The position numbers and the translations under genes were made by a program. Below, piece by piece: positions 53,811 to 61,620 of a stretch of 64,000 nucleotides of DNA. A model generated the notes under the pieces. That model ran no database searches, was not told the DNA's origin, and was given only the letters and a program-made list of their open reading frames with translations. Within the stretch, counting starts at the first letter, position 1; each line of letters starts with the position of its first letter. The stretch comes from Gammaproteobacteria bacterium (GTDB lineage: Bacteria > Pseudomonadota > Gammaproteobacteria > Steroidobacterales > GCA-2729495): the NCBI GenBank assembly GCA_016874095.1, contig VGVH01000006.1, forward strand, positions 82,757-146,756, in the 5' to 3' direction.

Positions 53811-54005
53811 GGTGCTTCGACCGTTGCGCGCTGCGCGCCTTTGTGAAGGCCGGGTACGGCCTTCACGCCGGCTTGCTGACGACTGAATAAAAAGAAATTG
53901 GGAGGTCTCTGGAGAAATCTTGTCACTTACTGCCGGCAAGCCTGAGCGAGGGCCGTACCCGGTCCTCGCCGAAGGCGCGCAGCGCGCTACGACCAAAGAA
54001 CCGCG
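53811..54005. repeat. Long imperfect inverted repeat (BIME/MITE-like)
   Basis: Arms of about 70 bp (53811-53880 and about 53931-54005) are imperfect reverse complements, sharing GCGCGCTGCGCGCCTT and CCGGGTACGGCC blocks. Each arm has its own internal palindrome, GAAGGCCGGGTACGGCCTTC in the left and GAGGGCCGTACCCGGTCCTC in the right. The spacer is AT-richer than the surroundings (around 53884-53900). It is unrelated to the REP at 5302. No open frame or target-site duplication was seen. It fills most of the gap between the 52282 and 54106 genes. Confidence 0.7.
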
Positions 54006-54042
54006 TGTAGCACCAACGCTACTGACCCACGAGTAACGCCCG

Positions 54043-54080
54043 AAAAAAACAAAGGGCGGGCCGCCAACGCAGCCCGCCCT
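54043..54080 (-). terminator. Rho-independent terminator of the 54106-56511 gene
   Basis: Arms 54053-54061 and 54072-54080 (AGGGCGGGC with GCCCGCCCT) form a 9-bp stem with a 10-nt loop. On the minus strand it is followed by a run of seven U (A tract 54043-54049). It lies 25 bp past the stop codon. Confidence 0.8.
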
Positions 54081-54105
54081 CCCCGCATCCGCGGGTCAGT
54101 CGTCG

Positions 54106-56511
54106 TTACCGCGAGCGGCGGCGCCAGAGGCCTCCCAGACCGAGCAGCGAGAGGACCAGCAGGTCAAGCGAGCTGCCGCCATCGTCGGCGCGCAGGCCGC
54201 CGGCCGCTGTGGTGCTGGTGAAGATCGAGGCAATGCCACCGATCGTCAGCGTCGTCTCCGTATCGGTGTTCGGATCTGCCGCACTGGTGTGGCGCACGCA
54301 GACCGTCTCGCCGTTGGTGATGGTGCCGGCCGCGGCGGTGAACGTCGCGTTGCAACCGATGGAGTACTCGCCGCCGGTCACGGAGATCGGCGACGCCGTA
54401 TTGATGCCGCCGATCGCTACGGCGTTGGAGGTGACCAGCGTGGCCACTTCCACGTCAACCGCGTCGTTGAACGGGAACGCATCCGGCGTGGTATCGGCAG
54501 CCAGAGTCGTCGACGTGAACGTCCCGTTCACGCCGCCGATCGTCAGCGTCGTCACCACGTTGGTGCTGAACGCCGCCGAGCTCGTGTGGCGCACACAGAC
54601 CGTCTCGCCGTTGTTGATCGTGCCGGCTGTAGCGACGTAAGTCGCCGTGCAACCGACCGAATACGTACCGTTTGCCACCGTCACCGCAGCGGCGGAATTG
54701 ATGCCAGCGATCGTCGCTGCTGCCGAGGTGATCTGGGTCGAGGGCGCCACGTTCGACTGCGTCGCGAAGCTGAACGCGTCGGGCGTGGTGTCCTGGGCCA
54801 GCGTAGTCGTCGTGAAGGTACCGTCCACCCCGCCGATCGTCAGCGTCGTCACCGTGTTGGTGCTGAAATTGGCAGAGCTCGTGTGGCGCACGCAGACCGT
54901 CTCGGCGTTGTTGATCGTGCCGGCGGTACTGACGAAGGTGCCCGTGCAGCCAACCGAGTATTCGCCATTCGCCACGGTCACGGCCGCCGCGACATTGATG
55001 CCGGAGATCGCGACTGCGTTCGAAGTGATCACGGTCGACAGCGCCACGTTCGCCTGCGACGTGAAGCTGAACGCATCGGGCGTGGTGTCCGACGCCACCG
55101 TAGTGCTGGTGAAGGTGTCACTCACGGAGCCGACCGTCAGGTCGGTGTTCGTCGCTGTGGAGGGCGTGGCGGCGCTGGTGTGCCGCACGCAGACCTCATC
55201 GTTGTTGTTGACCGTGCCGGCGGTCGTCGTATAGGTCGCGGTGCAGCCGACGGAATACTCGCCGCCGGTCACCGAAATTGCGGCTGCTGTGCTGATGCCG
55301 GTGATCGTGACGGGATCAGAGGTGATCAACGTCGAGGTGGCCACGCCCGTCACATCAATGAAGGTGAACGGATCGGGGTCGCCATCCGGAACGATCTCCG
55401 TCGCGGTGCCGGCAATCACCAGCGGGCCTGCCGACAGCGTGCCGCAGTTGATGCCGATCTGATCGCCCGCAGTGAACGGATCGGTATCACCGCCCCAGCG
55501 GATGTGCGAGGAGCAGCCGCCACCCGAACTGCCCAAGGCCGAGCGGTACTCGCCCTGGGTCGTGGTGATCGCGCCAGCCCCATCGATCGTGAGGCTGGCC
55601 AGCACGCCGCCCAGCGTCACGATGGTGCTGGTACCGGAAACTTCGCGCACGTCGATACCGATCGCGGAAGTCGACCCCGTGCCACCGCCGTCCGGGTCCA
55701 TGCCCCAGCTCAGGTTACCGCCCACCGTGGTGAAGCCGCCACCGGTCACGCTCGGCGTGCAGAGCGTACCGGCGCCGCTGCCGCCGAAGCCGCCCTGCTG
55801 GCAGGCAAAGCCGGAGTCCCTGAAGGTCACGCCGCCGCCGTTGATGGTCCACGCGGCGGTCGTGAAGGTGCCGGTCAGGTTCACCGTCAGAGTCGCGGCG
55901 GTGGTCACGCCGTACCAGGCATTGCCGAAGGGCGAGCCGTCGGCCGTGCGCACGTTGTAGCCGTCGAAACCGTCGCCCGTGGAGCTGCTGGTGCGGACGG
56001 TGCCGCTGAACGTGGTCGTGGCGCCGGTGGGCTCGTCGGTCGTCGAAACGACCGTGAGCGTGCCGGTCAGGGTCGTGTCGGTGGCCGTCAGCGTGCCACT
56101 TGCCGAGCCACCGCCGCTCTGGTCGGCGATCGGCACGGGGTTGTAGTCCGGGGTGTAGTAGCCCAACGGTTCGCTGTGGCGGCAGGAATACTTGCGCAGC
56201 GAGATCGTCTCGAAATTCGGCAGCGGGGTGAGGCAGTCGTCGTCGGTGGTACTAACGTCGTAGTCGTCGGCTGCCGCGAAATCAGCATTGAAATAAGTCG
56301 TGGAATTGCTGCCGCCCGCCGTGAACACCTCGATCGACGGGTTGCCGGTCAGGTCGGGGAAGGTGTTGACGCCGCTCGAAGTCCAGCCGATCTGCGTGCC
56401 GGCGCCCGCCCAAGTGAACGTGACGGTCGCTGTCGCGTTGTAGGCGTGTGCCGTGGATTGGACACAGAGGCCGAGTGCCGCGGCCGCAGACAGTAAGAGT
56501 AGTCTTTTCAT
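54106..56511 (-). CDS. Secreted repeat protein sharing the paralogue A/B ectodomain, with GlyGly-CTERM-like tail
   Basis: The 801-residue protein has signal peptide MKRLLLLSAAAALGLCVQSTA (to about residue 23). Residues 24-370 are homologous to the bodies of the two exosortase substrates at 5442 and 7135 (YFNADFA, RKYSCRH, TTDEPTGATTTF, TADGSPFGNAWYGVTTAATL, ACQQGGFG, LSWGMDPDG). Four repeats of about 99 residues follow (379-771), each with two Cys (SVGCTATY and VCVRHTS). The end is DDGGSSLDLLVLSLLGLGG then LWRRRSR: a Gly-Gly/Ser motif, helix and Arg cluster, close to GlyGly-CTERM (rhombosortase) signals and unlike the VPxPAA tails of its paralogues. ATG 56511 follows AGGGAG. It is probably a surface adhesin or matrix protein. 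Confidence 0.78.
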   Translation of the reverse strand: MKRLLLLSAAAALGLCVQSTAHAYNATATVTFTWAGAGTQIGWTSSGVNTFPDLTGNPSIEVFTAGGSNSTTYFNADFAAADDYDVSTTDDDCLTPLPNFETISLRKYSCRHSEPLGYYTPDYNPVPIADQSGGGSASGTLTATDTTLTGTLTVVSTTDEPTGATTTFSGTVRTSSSTGDGFDGYNVRTADGSPFGNAWYGVTTAATLTVNLTGTFTTAAWTINGGGVTFRDSGFACQQGGFGGSGAGTLCTPSVTGGGFTTVGGNLSWGMDPDGGGTGSTSAIGIDVREVSGTSTIVTLGGVLASLTIDGAGAITTTQGEYRSALGSSGGGCSSHIRWGGDTDPFTAGDQIGINCGTLSAGPLVIAGTATEIVPDGDPDPFTFIDVTGVATSTLITSDPVTITGISTAAAISVTGGEYSVGCTATYTTTAGTVNNNDEVCVRHTSAATPSTATNTDLTVGSVSDTFTSTTVASDTTPDAFSFTSQANVALSTVITSNAVAISGINVAAAVTVANGEYSVGCTGTFVSTAGTINNAETVCVRHTSSANFSTNTVTTLTIGGVDGTFTTTTLAQDTTPDAFSFATQSNVAPSTQITSAAATIAGINSAAAVTVANGTYSVGCTATYVATAGTINNGETVCVRHTSSAAFSTNVVTTLTIGGVNGTFTSTTLAADTTPDAFPFNDAVDVEVATLVTSNAVAIGGINTASPISVTGGEYSIGCNATFTAAAGTITNGETVCVRHTSAADPNTDTETTLTIGGIASIFTSTTAAGGLRADDGGSSLDLLVLSLLGLGGLWRRRSR
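54199..55377 (-). repeat. Four tandem 297-bp coding repeats
   Basis: Residues 379-477, 478-576, 577-675 and 676-771 of the 54106-56511 product repeat the pattern DTTPDAFxF, TSNAVxIxGIN, VANGEYSVGC, NGETVCVRHTS and TTLTIGG. The inner copies are the most alike, as expected from unequal crossing over. Repeats of this sort are common in proteobacterial surface proteins. Copy number could vary between strains or be miscounted in assembly. Confidence 0.85.
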
Positions 56512-56723
56512 GGAAGCTCCCTGAGTTCCTGCTGATCCCACCCGGCGCAGCGGCCTATGGCGTGGCCTGTCGCCGTCCCCAACGTCGCGCAACAGCCGCC
56601 AGTCGCCATGCTTATGGCAAACAGCGGTCATAAAGCTGACCTTAGCACAGGCTCTCCCGCAGCCTCAATTGGCAATGCAGTAGACCGTGCGCTGGTTACC
56701 GGTCGCCACGGCGGCCCGTGTCT

Positions 56724-56736
56724 TTGCACACTGCAA
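56724..56736. promoter_or_regulatory. Small palindrome upstream of the SDR gene, possible operator
   Basis: TTGCACACTGCAA is an inverted repeat (TTGCA, 3-nt centre, TGCAA) 48 bp upstream of the ATG at 56784. It lies in the region between divergent genes 54106-56511 and 56784. A regulator-binding site is possible but nothing more can be said. Confidence 0.25.
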
Positions 56737-56783
56737 GATAACCGTTAGCATGCCGGCAGTTTTTTCCGAGCGCGGAGCAGGCC

Positions 56784-57545
56784 ATGGATTTGCAGGGCAG
56801 GACGATCGTGATCACGGGCGCCGCGCGCGGCCTGGGCGCCGCGATGGCGCGGCGGCTGGCGAGGCACCGGCCTGTGCTGGCGCTGGTCGATATCGCCGCC
56901 GAGCAGCTCACCGACACCGCAGCCGCCTGCCGCGAACCTGGCGCCAGCGTCCACTGCTACGGCGCAAACGTGGCGAAGGAAGCCGATGTCTGCGCGCTAT
57001 TCGACGCCATCGTCCGCGACACCGGTGGCGTGGATGCACTCATTAATAACGCGGGCATCACCCGCGACGCCCTGCTCCTCAAGTTCCAGGACGGCAAGCT
57101 CGCCGGCAAGATGTCAATCGAGCAGTGGCAGGCGGTGATCGACGTGAACCTCACCGGCGTGTTCCTCTGCGGCCGCGAGGCGGCGCAGCGCATGGTCGAG
57201 GGCGGCCGCAAGGGCTGCCTGATCAACATCTCGAGCATTTCCCGCGCCGGCAACATGGGCCAGACGAACTACTCCGCCGCCAAGGCGGGCGTCGCTGCCA
57301 TGGCCGTGACCTGGGCCAAGGAACTCGCCCGCTACGGCATCCGCGCCGCGGCCATCGCGCCCGGCTTCATCAATACCGAGATGGTCGCTGCCATGAAGCC
57401 CGAAGCTCGCGAGAAGCTGATCGCCGGGGTGCCGCTCAAGCGCATGGGCGAGCCCGACGAAATCGCCCACACGGTCGAGTTCATCCTGCAGAACGACTAC
57501 GTGTCCGGCCGCGTGTTCGAGATCGACGGGGCGCTTCGGCTCTGA
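56784..57545 (+). CDS. SDR-family oxidoreductase (FabG-like)
   Basis: The 253-residue short-chain dehydrogenase has the cofactor motif TGAARGLG (11-18), NNAG at 88-91, and the catalytic Ser/Tyr/Lys: S151 in INISSIS, Y163 and K167 in NYSAAKAG. The C-terminal VSGRVFEIDGALRL matches FabG-like enzymes. It reduces a carbonyl or oxidises an alcohol with NAD(P). It is a single gene, not in an acyl-carrier operon, so assignment as the fatty-acid FabG is not justified. RBS GAGCAGG is about 6 bp upstream of ATG 56784. Confidence 0.82.
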   Translation: MDLQGRTIVITGAARGLGAAMARRLARHRPVLALVDIAAEQLTDTAAACREPGASVHCYGANVAKEADVCALFDAIVRDTGGVDALINNAGITRDALLLKFQDGKLAGKMSIEQWQAVIDVNLTGVFLCGREAAQRMVEGGRKGCLINISSISRAGNMGQTNYSAAKAGVAAMAVTWAKELARYGIRAAAIAPGFINTEMVAAMKPEAREKLIAGVPLKRMGEPDEIAHTVEFILQNDYVSGRVFEIDGALRL

Positions 57546-57555
57546 CGCAGCTGCA

Positions 57556-57626
57556 GGTTTCTCCGGCCGGTGGACCCGGCGAGGAGTTCAAATCCGACGA
57601 GACGGGTCCGACCGGCCGGAGAAACC
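57556..57626. repeat. Inverted repeat after the SDR gene
   Basis: Arms 57556-57577 (GGTTTCTCCGGCCGGTGGACC and one base) and 57604-57626 are reverse complements with a single extra base, separated by 26 bp. It lies between the convergent genes 56784 and 57637, only 11 bp past the first stop, so it may act as a transcript-end stem for both. No U tract follows it, so it is not a classical terminator. Confidence 0.6.
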
Positions 57627-57636
57627 CGCCTCATGG

Positions 57637-58068
57637 TCAGCGCTGGTCGAAGCGCCCGGTCCAGCTGGGGTTCATCGAACCTGTGTCGTACGGGTTGGCG
57701 CCCTTGGCGGCAGGCGTCGGCTTGCCGGGCTCGGACTTTTTCTTGAGGCCCCAGGGGTCGTCCCGGTTCTCGGTCTCCGGCGTTTCCCAGGTGTAGGTGT
57801 CGTAGGGGTTCGCCTGCGCGTCGATCGGAAAGGCAACGCGTCCGGAACCACTGGCATTCGGATCAGTGTGCAGCTCCCAGGTGTAGGTGCTGTGGCGATC
57901 GCGCTTGCCGTTCGAATTGTCTTTGAGGACGCGCGCCCATTCCCTGGCGTAGGCATCGCCACCCTTGCGGTTGCGGGGCGTGCGGACGCCGGGCGGCGGC
58001 GCGGTCGCCGGACCGTCCTCAACCGGCAATCGTGCAGCCAAGTTCTTCAGCCATCGCACCCAGCCCAT
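57637..58068 (-). CDS. Hypothetical protein with NPYD/YTWE motifs
   Basis: This 143-residue protein is hydrophilic, without signal peptide or membrane helix. It is not recognised. Its C-terminal half repeats short motifs: STYTWELHTDP, ANPYDTYTWETPE and ANPYDTGSMNPSW, separated by charged linkers, which suggests a flexible protein with repeated binding motifs. Codon use is GC-rich at third positions as in neighbours, so it is probably a real gene. ATG 58068 gives an amphipathic start, MGWVRWLKNLAARLP, which could touch the membrane. It is convergent with the SDR gene; the tRNA gene lies upstream. Confidence 0.6.
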   Translation of the reverse strand: MGWVRWLKNLAARLPVEDGPATAPPPGVRTPRNRKGGDAYAREWARVLKDNSNGKRDRHSTYTWELHTDPNASGSGRVAFPIDAQANPYDTYTWETPETENRDDPWGLKKKSEPGKPTPAAKGANPYDTGSMNPSWTGRFDQR

Positions 58069-58240
58069 GCGTTACCTGACATAACCAGAGTAGCGATGGC
58101 GCGTACCTTAACTCCGGGCAGGACTGACGAACCGTGATGAACCTCACGTTTGGCCGCGGCCGGTGTGCGCGTCGCGACGGGCGACACGGGCGAGACGACG
58201 AACGAGGTGCGGGGCGCCTGGGGGACCGGATCCCGGGAAT

Positions 58241-58316
<76 letters not shown>

Positions 58317-58386
58317 ACGTGCCCGGTCTCGTGCGGGCCGGCAGTTTACCCGCCCGTCAGGCCTTAATCCAAGCGGCGGCCCGGCC

Positions 58387-58704
58387 TCACTCGGCCGGTG
58401 CGATGACGAGCGACAGCCCGTCAAGAGCCGCGGACACGCGCACCTGGCAGGCCAGGCGGGACTCACCGGGCTTGTAGCATTCGGAACCCTGCAGCAGCTC
58501 CATTTCATCGTCCTTCGCGGCCGGGAGCTTCGCGCTCCATTCAGGCGAGACGAAGATGTGGCAGGTGGAGCAGGAGCACATCCCGCCGCAGAGCGCTTCG
58601 ACGCCATCCGCCACGTCACGCAGCGGCTCCATCAGCGTCAGTCCGTCCTTGGCATCGATGTCGAGCTTGCGCCCCTCGCGGTCGGTTACGTGGATCTTGG
58701 CCAT
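58387..58704 (-). CDS. 2Fe-2S ferredoxin, adrenodoxin/ISC type
   Basis: The 105-residue protein has cluster ligands C39-x5-C45-x2-C48 and C86 (ALCGGMCSCSTCHIFV and RLACQVRV), the spacing of vertebrate-type 2Fe-2S ferredoxins such as adrenodoxin and bacterial Fdx. It carries electrons to partner oxygenases or reductases in the cytoplasm. ATG 58704 begins MAKIHVTDREG at the first beta strand. It is not in an isc operon here. Possible partners nearby include the protein at 61621, which resembles ferredoxin-dependent bilin-type reductases (inference). Confidence 0.9.
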   Translation of the reverse strand: MAKIHVTDREGRKLDIDAKDGLTLMEPLRDVADGVEALCGGMCSCSTCHIFVSPEWSAKLPAAKDDEMELLQGSECYKPGESRLACQVRVSAALDGLSLVIAPAE

Positions 58705-58760
58705 GTCAGCAGGGTCCGGGTTCCCGGTGTCGTACAAAAGGGCGCGAAATATAGCAGGAT

Positions 58761-59075
58761 TCAGGCCGAACCGACGTTCACGTCGTGGGGCGAGGCGTAG
58801 TAGTCGCTGTCCTCGGCCAGTTGCCGCGCTTCCTCGACCAGTTTTTTCACCCGGCGTTCGGCACTGCTCACCTCGGCACAGGACTCGCAGAAAGGGTCCT
58901 CGCAGGGCTGGCGCGAAAACAGCCAGAACTGCACTGCGCCGGCTAGCAGGCCCGAAGCGACCTCCCAGGGATCCGCGTTGCCGTTCCTGTCGAGCAGGCG
59001 GTTGCCGAGCTCGATCACCTGCTCCGCCGCCTGGTCGTAAGGGTTGTCCGCCGGTTCGCGTGTCGTCATGGACAT
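58761..59075 (-). CDS. Small hypothetical protein with two CxxC-like cysteines
   Basis: This 104-residue acidic protein contains a central hydrophobic segment (WEVASGLLAGAVQFWLFSRQ), then PCEDPFCESCAEVSSAERRV, with three Cys that could bind metal, and a helical C-terminus. It is unrecognised. ATG 59075 follows a GGCAGGCGG stretch; a second ATG at 59069 is in frame. It shares strand with the ferredoxin gene 56 bp downstream and may be co-transcribed. The motif DNPYDQ near its start echoes NPYD in the 57637 product, which may be chance. Confidence 0.6.
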   Translation of the reverse strand: MSMTTREPADNPYDQAAEQVIELGNRLLDRNGNADPWEVASGLLAGAVQFWLFSRQPCEDPFCESCAEVSSAERRVKKLVEEARQLAEDSDYYASPHDVNVGSA

Positions 59076-59124
59076 CCGCCTGCCTGCCATTCGAGGCCGG
59101 CATCGTACACCGGCCGGGCAGCGA

Positions 59125-60492
59125 TCAGTCGCCGGCTGCGCCCTGGTGCCCGGGCAACCGCACGGTGACGACCGTACCCGAGCCGAGTTCGCTCTGGATC
59201 GCGAGGCTGCCGCCGTGCGCCTCGGCGATGCGACGGCACAGGTAGAGGCCGAGCCCGAGGCCGCCGGTCGCACGGCTGCGGGCGGGATCGGCCCGATAGA
59301 ACGGCTCCGTCGCACGCGCGAGATCCTGTGGCGACATGCCGCGACCGAAATCGCTCACGCGGATCTCCGCGCCGTCCGCGGTTGCAGCAATGCCGACTTC
59401 GACCGGACGTCCGTCGGGGGATGAGTAGCGCAGCGCGTTCTCGATCAGGTTCTTGAGCAGCAGCCGCAGCCGCGTCGCATCGCCCTCGACCGACATGCTG
59501 CCCGCCGCGGGTTCCTGGCGGATGCGTCCGTCCTGCGCGGCGAACTCATCGTGGATGACGCCGGCGACGAGATCGTCGAGGTCGATCGGCGAAACCTGCA
59601 GCTTGGAGTGGCGCGTATTCAGGCGTTCGCTCTCGAGCAGATCGGCGATCAGCCGCTCCATCTCGCGCACATCGTGCATGAGGTTGGCCTTGATGCTCTG
59701 GTCGTCGAGGAACTCAAGCGCAACCTTCGCGCGCGTCAGCGGGGATCGGAGCTCGTGGCTGATCGCGAGCAGCAACTGCCGCTTCGCTTCCAGCATCTCC
59801 CCGACCTCGTCGGCCATGCGGTTGATGCCCGAAGCCAGGTCTCCAAGGTCATCCTTGCGCGTCTCCGGCAACCGGTAGTTCAGGTCGCCGCTGGCGATGC
59901 GGGCGGTGCCTGCCTGGATCCACTGCACCGGCTGCACCAGCCAGCGCACCGCGAAATAGCAGGCAGCCAGCACGATGATCGAGAGCAGGCCGATCGCCGG
60001 CGTGGTCAGGTTCGGGCGTGGCGCTTCCGCGAACTTGGGCGACGCGAACACGATGTCGTGCTCGCCGCTGCGGATCTTCACGTAGGCCCGCTGGTTGTGG
60101 CGGGCGATTTCCATGAGCTTCACCGTACGCGTCCAGCCGGTGGTGTCGTTTTCCTCGTAAGGCAGCAGGAAATCGCTGCGCGAGAAGCCCACTTCGTCGA
60201 GCGGCGGGAAGCGCGGATCCGACTGCCAGTCGAGATCGGGCCCGCGCAGGAGGATGTCCACCGGGACGCGATCGACGATCGCCTGCGCACGCGCGACATC
60301 GGGCGGAGTGCCGATGTCAGCCAGCACATAGTTGATGTGCAAGGCCATGTGCGCGCCGACCACCTCGCTGAGATAGCCGGTGCCCCACACCAGGTCGACG
60401 ACGTAGCGCGACGCCAGGCCATAGGCGAGCGAGGTCACGAGGAAAATCGCCAGCAGCCGGGTGGAAAGCGAGCGCGTTATCTGCCGGATCAT
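59125..60492 (-). CDS. Sensor histidine kinase, CpxA-like
   Basis: The 455-residue protein has membrane segments at about 11-30 and 165-184 with a periplasmic domain of about 130 residues between them. Then come a HAMP domain (VRWLVQPVQWIQAGTARIAS), the phospho-acceptor H246 in AISHELRSPLTR, N-box NLIENALRYS, and ATP-lid motifs DFGRGMS and GGLGLGLYLCRRIAEAHGG. It senses an envelope signal and phosphorylates the regulator encoded upstream, whose TGA overlaps its ATG. The CpxA likeness rests on the domain order and on the regulator and its binding site; the stimulus is not known. Confidence 0.85.
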   Translation of the reverse strand: MIRQITRSLSTRLLAIFLVTSLAYGLASRYVVDLVWGTGYLSEVVGAHMALHINYVLADIGTPPDVARAQAIVDRVPVDILLRGPDLDWQSDPRFPPLDEVGFSRSDFLLPYEENDTTGWTRTVKLMEIARHNQRAYVKIRSGEHDIVFASPKFAEAPRPNLTTPAIGLLSIIVLAACYFAVRWLVQPVQWIQAGTARIASGDLNYRLPETRKDDLGDLASGINRMADEVGEMLEAKRQLLLAISHELRSPLTRAKVALEFLDDQSIKANLMHDVREMERLIADLLESERLNTRHSKLQVSPIDLDDLVAGVIHDEFAAQDGRIRQEPAAGSMSVEGDATRLRLLLKNLIENALRYSSPDGRPVEVGIAATADGAEIRVSDFGRGMSPQDLARATEPFYRADPARSRATGGLGLGLYLCRRIAEAHGGSLAIQSELGSGTVVTVRLPGHQGAAGD

Positions 60493-61190
60493 GCGTCGCT
60501 CCTATGCTCACCCACGAAGGCATAACCAGTGCCCCAGACCGTCTTGATGAATCGCGGCTGGCGCGTCGTGTCGCGCAGCTTCTGCCGCAACCGGCTGACG
60601 AGAATGTCGACGGAACGGGAAAAGAGCTGGGCGTCGATGCCGCGCAGCTCGTTCAGGATCTCGTCGCGGGTGAAGGTCTGCCCCGGGTGCGTCGCGAACA
60701 GTACCAGCAGCTGGTACTCCATCGTCGTGAGCTCGAGAGCGTTGTCCTCGAGCTCGACCGTACGGCGCGCCGTATTGATCTCGAGATCCTTGTAGCGGAC
60801 GTGCTCGGGATCGCCGCGTTCCTCGCGGGCTCCCGTACGCCGCAACACGTTCTGCACGCGCGCGACGAGCTCGCGTGGTTCGAACGGTTTCGGCATGTAG
60901 TCGTCGGCGCCGAGCTCCAGCCCCACGACCCTGTCCGTCACGTCGCCGCGCGCCGTCAGCATGATGATCGGGACCGAACTCTCGCGGCGGATGTCGCGGC
61001 ATACCTGGAAGCCGTCCTGGTCCGGAAGCATGACGTCGAGGATCACGAGATCGGGTTTCTCGGCCGCGAGCTTCGCCAACCCTTTTGCCGGATGGTGCGC
61101 AGCGATCAATTCCATGTCGAAACGGCGGAAATAGGCGCCGAGCAACTCGCCCAGTTTCTCGTCGTCATCGATCAGCAGGATTCGCGGCAT
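60489..61190 (-). CDS. OmpR-family response regulator, CpxR-like
   Basis: The 233-residue regulator has a receiver domain (RILLIDDDEKLGELLGAYF; phospho-acceptor D52 in LVILDVMLPDQDG; LTARGDVTDRVVGLELGADD; KPF) and a C-terminal winged helix (EILNELRGIDAQLFSRSVDI; SRLRQKL; GTGYAFVG). The LRGIDAQLFSRSVDI helix resembles CpxR. It activates or represses envelope-stress genes as a dimer on direct repeats. A matching site, GTAAC-N5-GTAAC on its own strand, lies 111 bp upstream, suggesting autoregulation. It is coupled to the kinase gene by a 4-bp overlap. Confidence 0.87.
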   Translation of the reverse strand: MPRILLIDDDEKLGELLGAYFRRFDMELIAAHHPAKGLAKLAAEKPDLVILDVMLPDQDGFQVCRDIRRESSVPIIMLTARGDVTDRVVGLELGADDYMPKPFEPRELVARVQNVLRRTGAREERGDPEHVRYKDLEINTARRTVELEDNALELTTMEYQLLVLFATHPGQTFTRDEILNELRGIDAQLFSRSVDILVSRLRQKLRDTTRQPRFIKTVWGTGYAFVGEHRSDA

Positions 61191-61300
61191 GCGTCACATT
61201 TTTCGGGCGAATCACCCGGTATCGTGCGCCCCCGTGCGTTGAGGGCCGTGCCTGGGTGCGAGGGCCCATTGTAATCGCAGAGTCCGGTGGCATCCCCACC

Positions 61301-61315
61301 GTTACAAAACGTTAC
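61301..61315 (-). promoter_or_regulatory. CpxR-box-like direct repeat
   Basis: On the minus strand the sequence is GTAAC-GTTTT-GTAAC, a perfect 5-bp direct repeat with 10-bp period. The CpxR consensus is GTAAA-N5-GTAAA. It lies between the divergent regulator gene (start 61190) and the small membrane-peptide gene (start 61409), positioned to control both. Confidence 0.55.
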
Positions 61316-61408
61316 AGCCAGTCACTGCCCCGAAAGGATCTTCCGATCGCAGGCGGTCAGGCTGCGCGCGTACCTAAGAAACCGTTGTTGTTGGCCGAGG
61401 AAATAGTC

Positions 61409-61516
61409 ATGTTGAACGAGTTCCGCAGCACCAATGAAGTGCTGAACGAAATCGTGGTCGCGGGCGTCGCGCTGTTCTTCCCGCTGGTCGTGTTCCTGGG
61501 ATTCGTCGGGTTGTGA
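61409..61516 (+). CDS. 35-residue single-span membrane peptide
   Basis: ATG 61409 is preceded by GAGGAAA at a good distance. The product, MLNEFRSTNEVLNE then a hydrophobic C-terminal half (IVVAGVALFFPLVVFLGFVG), has one membrane helix with the N-terminus presumably cytoplasmic. It is unrecognised. It is divergent from the CpxR-like gene with a CpxR-like box between them, the place where cpxP sits in enteric bacteria, although the sequence is unrelated to CpxP. A role in modulating the sensor or in envelope stress is a reasonable guess. Confidence 0.55.
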   Translation: MLNEFRSTNEVLNEIVVAGVALFFPLVVFLGFVGL

Positions 61517-61527
61517 TTCGGAACGCT

Positions 61528-61597
61528 GTCGCGGCTTGCGCCGCTCCTACGGTCGTAACCTGCAAACGCTTCCTGTAGGAGCGGCGCAAGCCGCGAC
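61528..61597. repeat. REP-type palindrome, inverted doublet
   Basis: Arms 61528-61550 and 61575-61597 are perfect 23-bp reverse complements with a 24-bp spacer. Each differs from the REP arm at 5302 at one position (CTGGCG against CTTGCG, with the matching change on the other arm). It lies between the membrane-peptide gene and the convergent gene at 61621. Confidence 0.85.
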
Positions 61598-61620
61598 CCC
61601 GCGCCAAGCCGCGCCTGGAA

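Noticed and set aside
53811..54005. Insertion sequence
   Set aside because: Arms are long and imperfect but there is no transposase frame and no evident target duplication; called a repeat instead.
54199..55377. CRISPR-like array
   Set aside because: The periodicity of about 297 bp is coding and belongs to a repeat protein; there are no short repeats with unique spacers.
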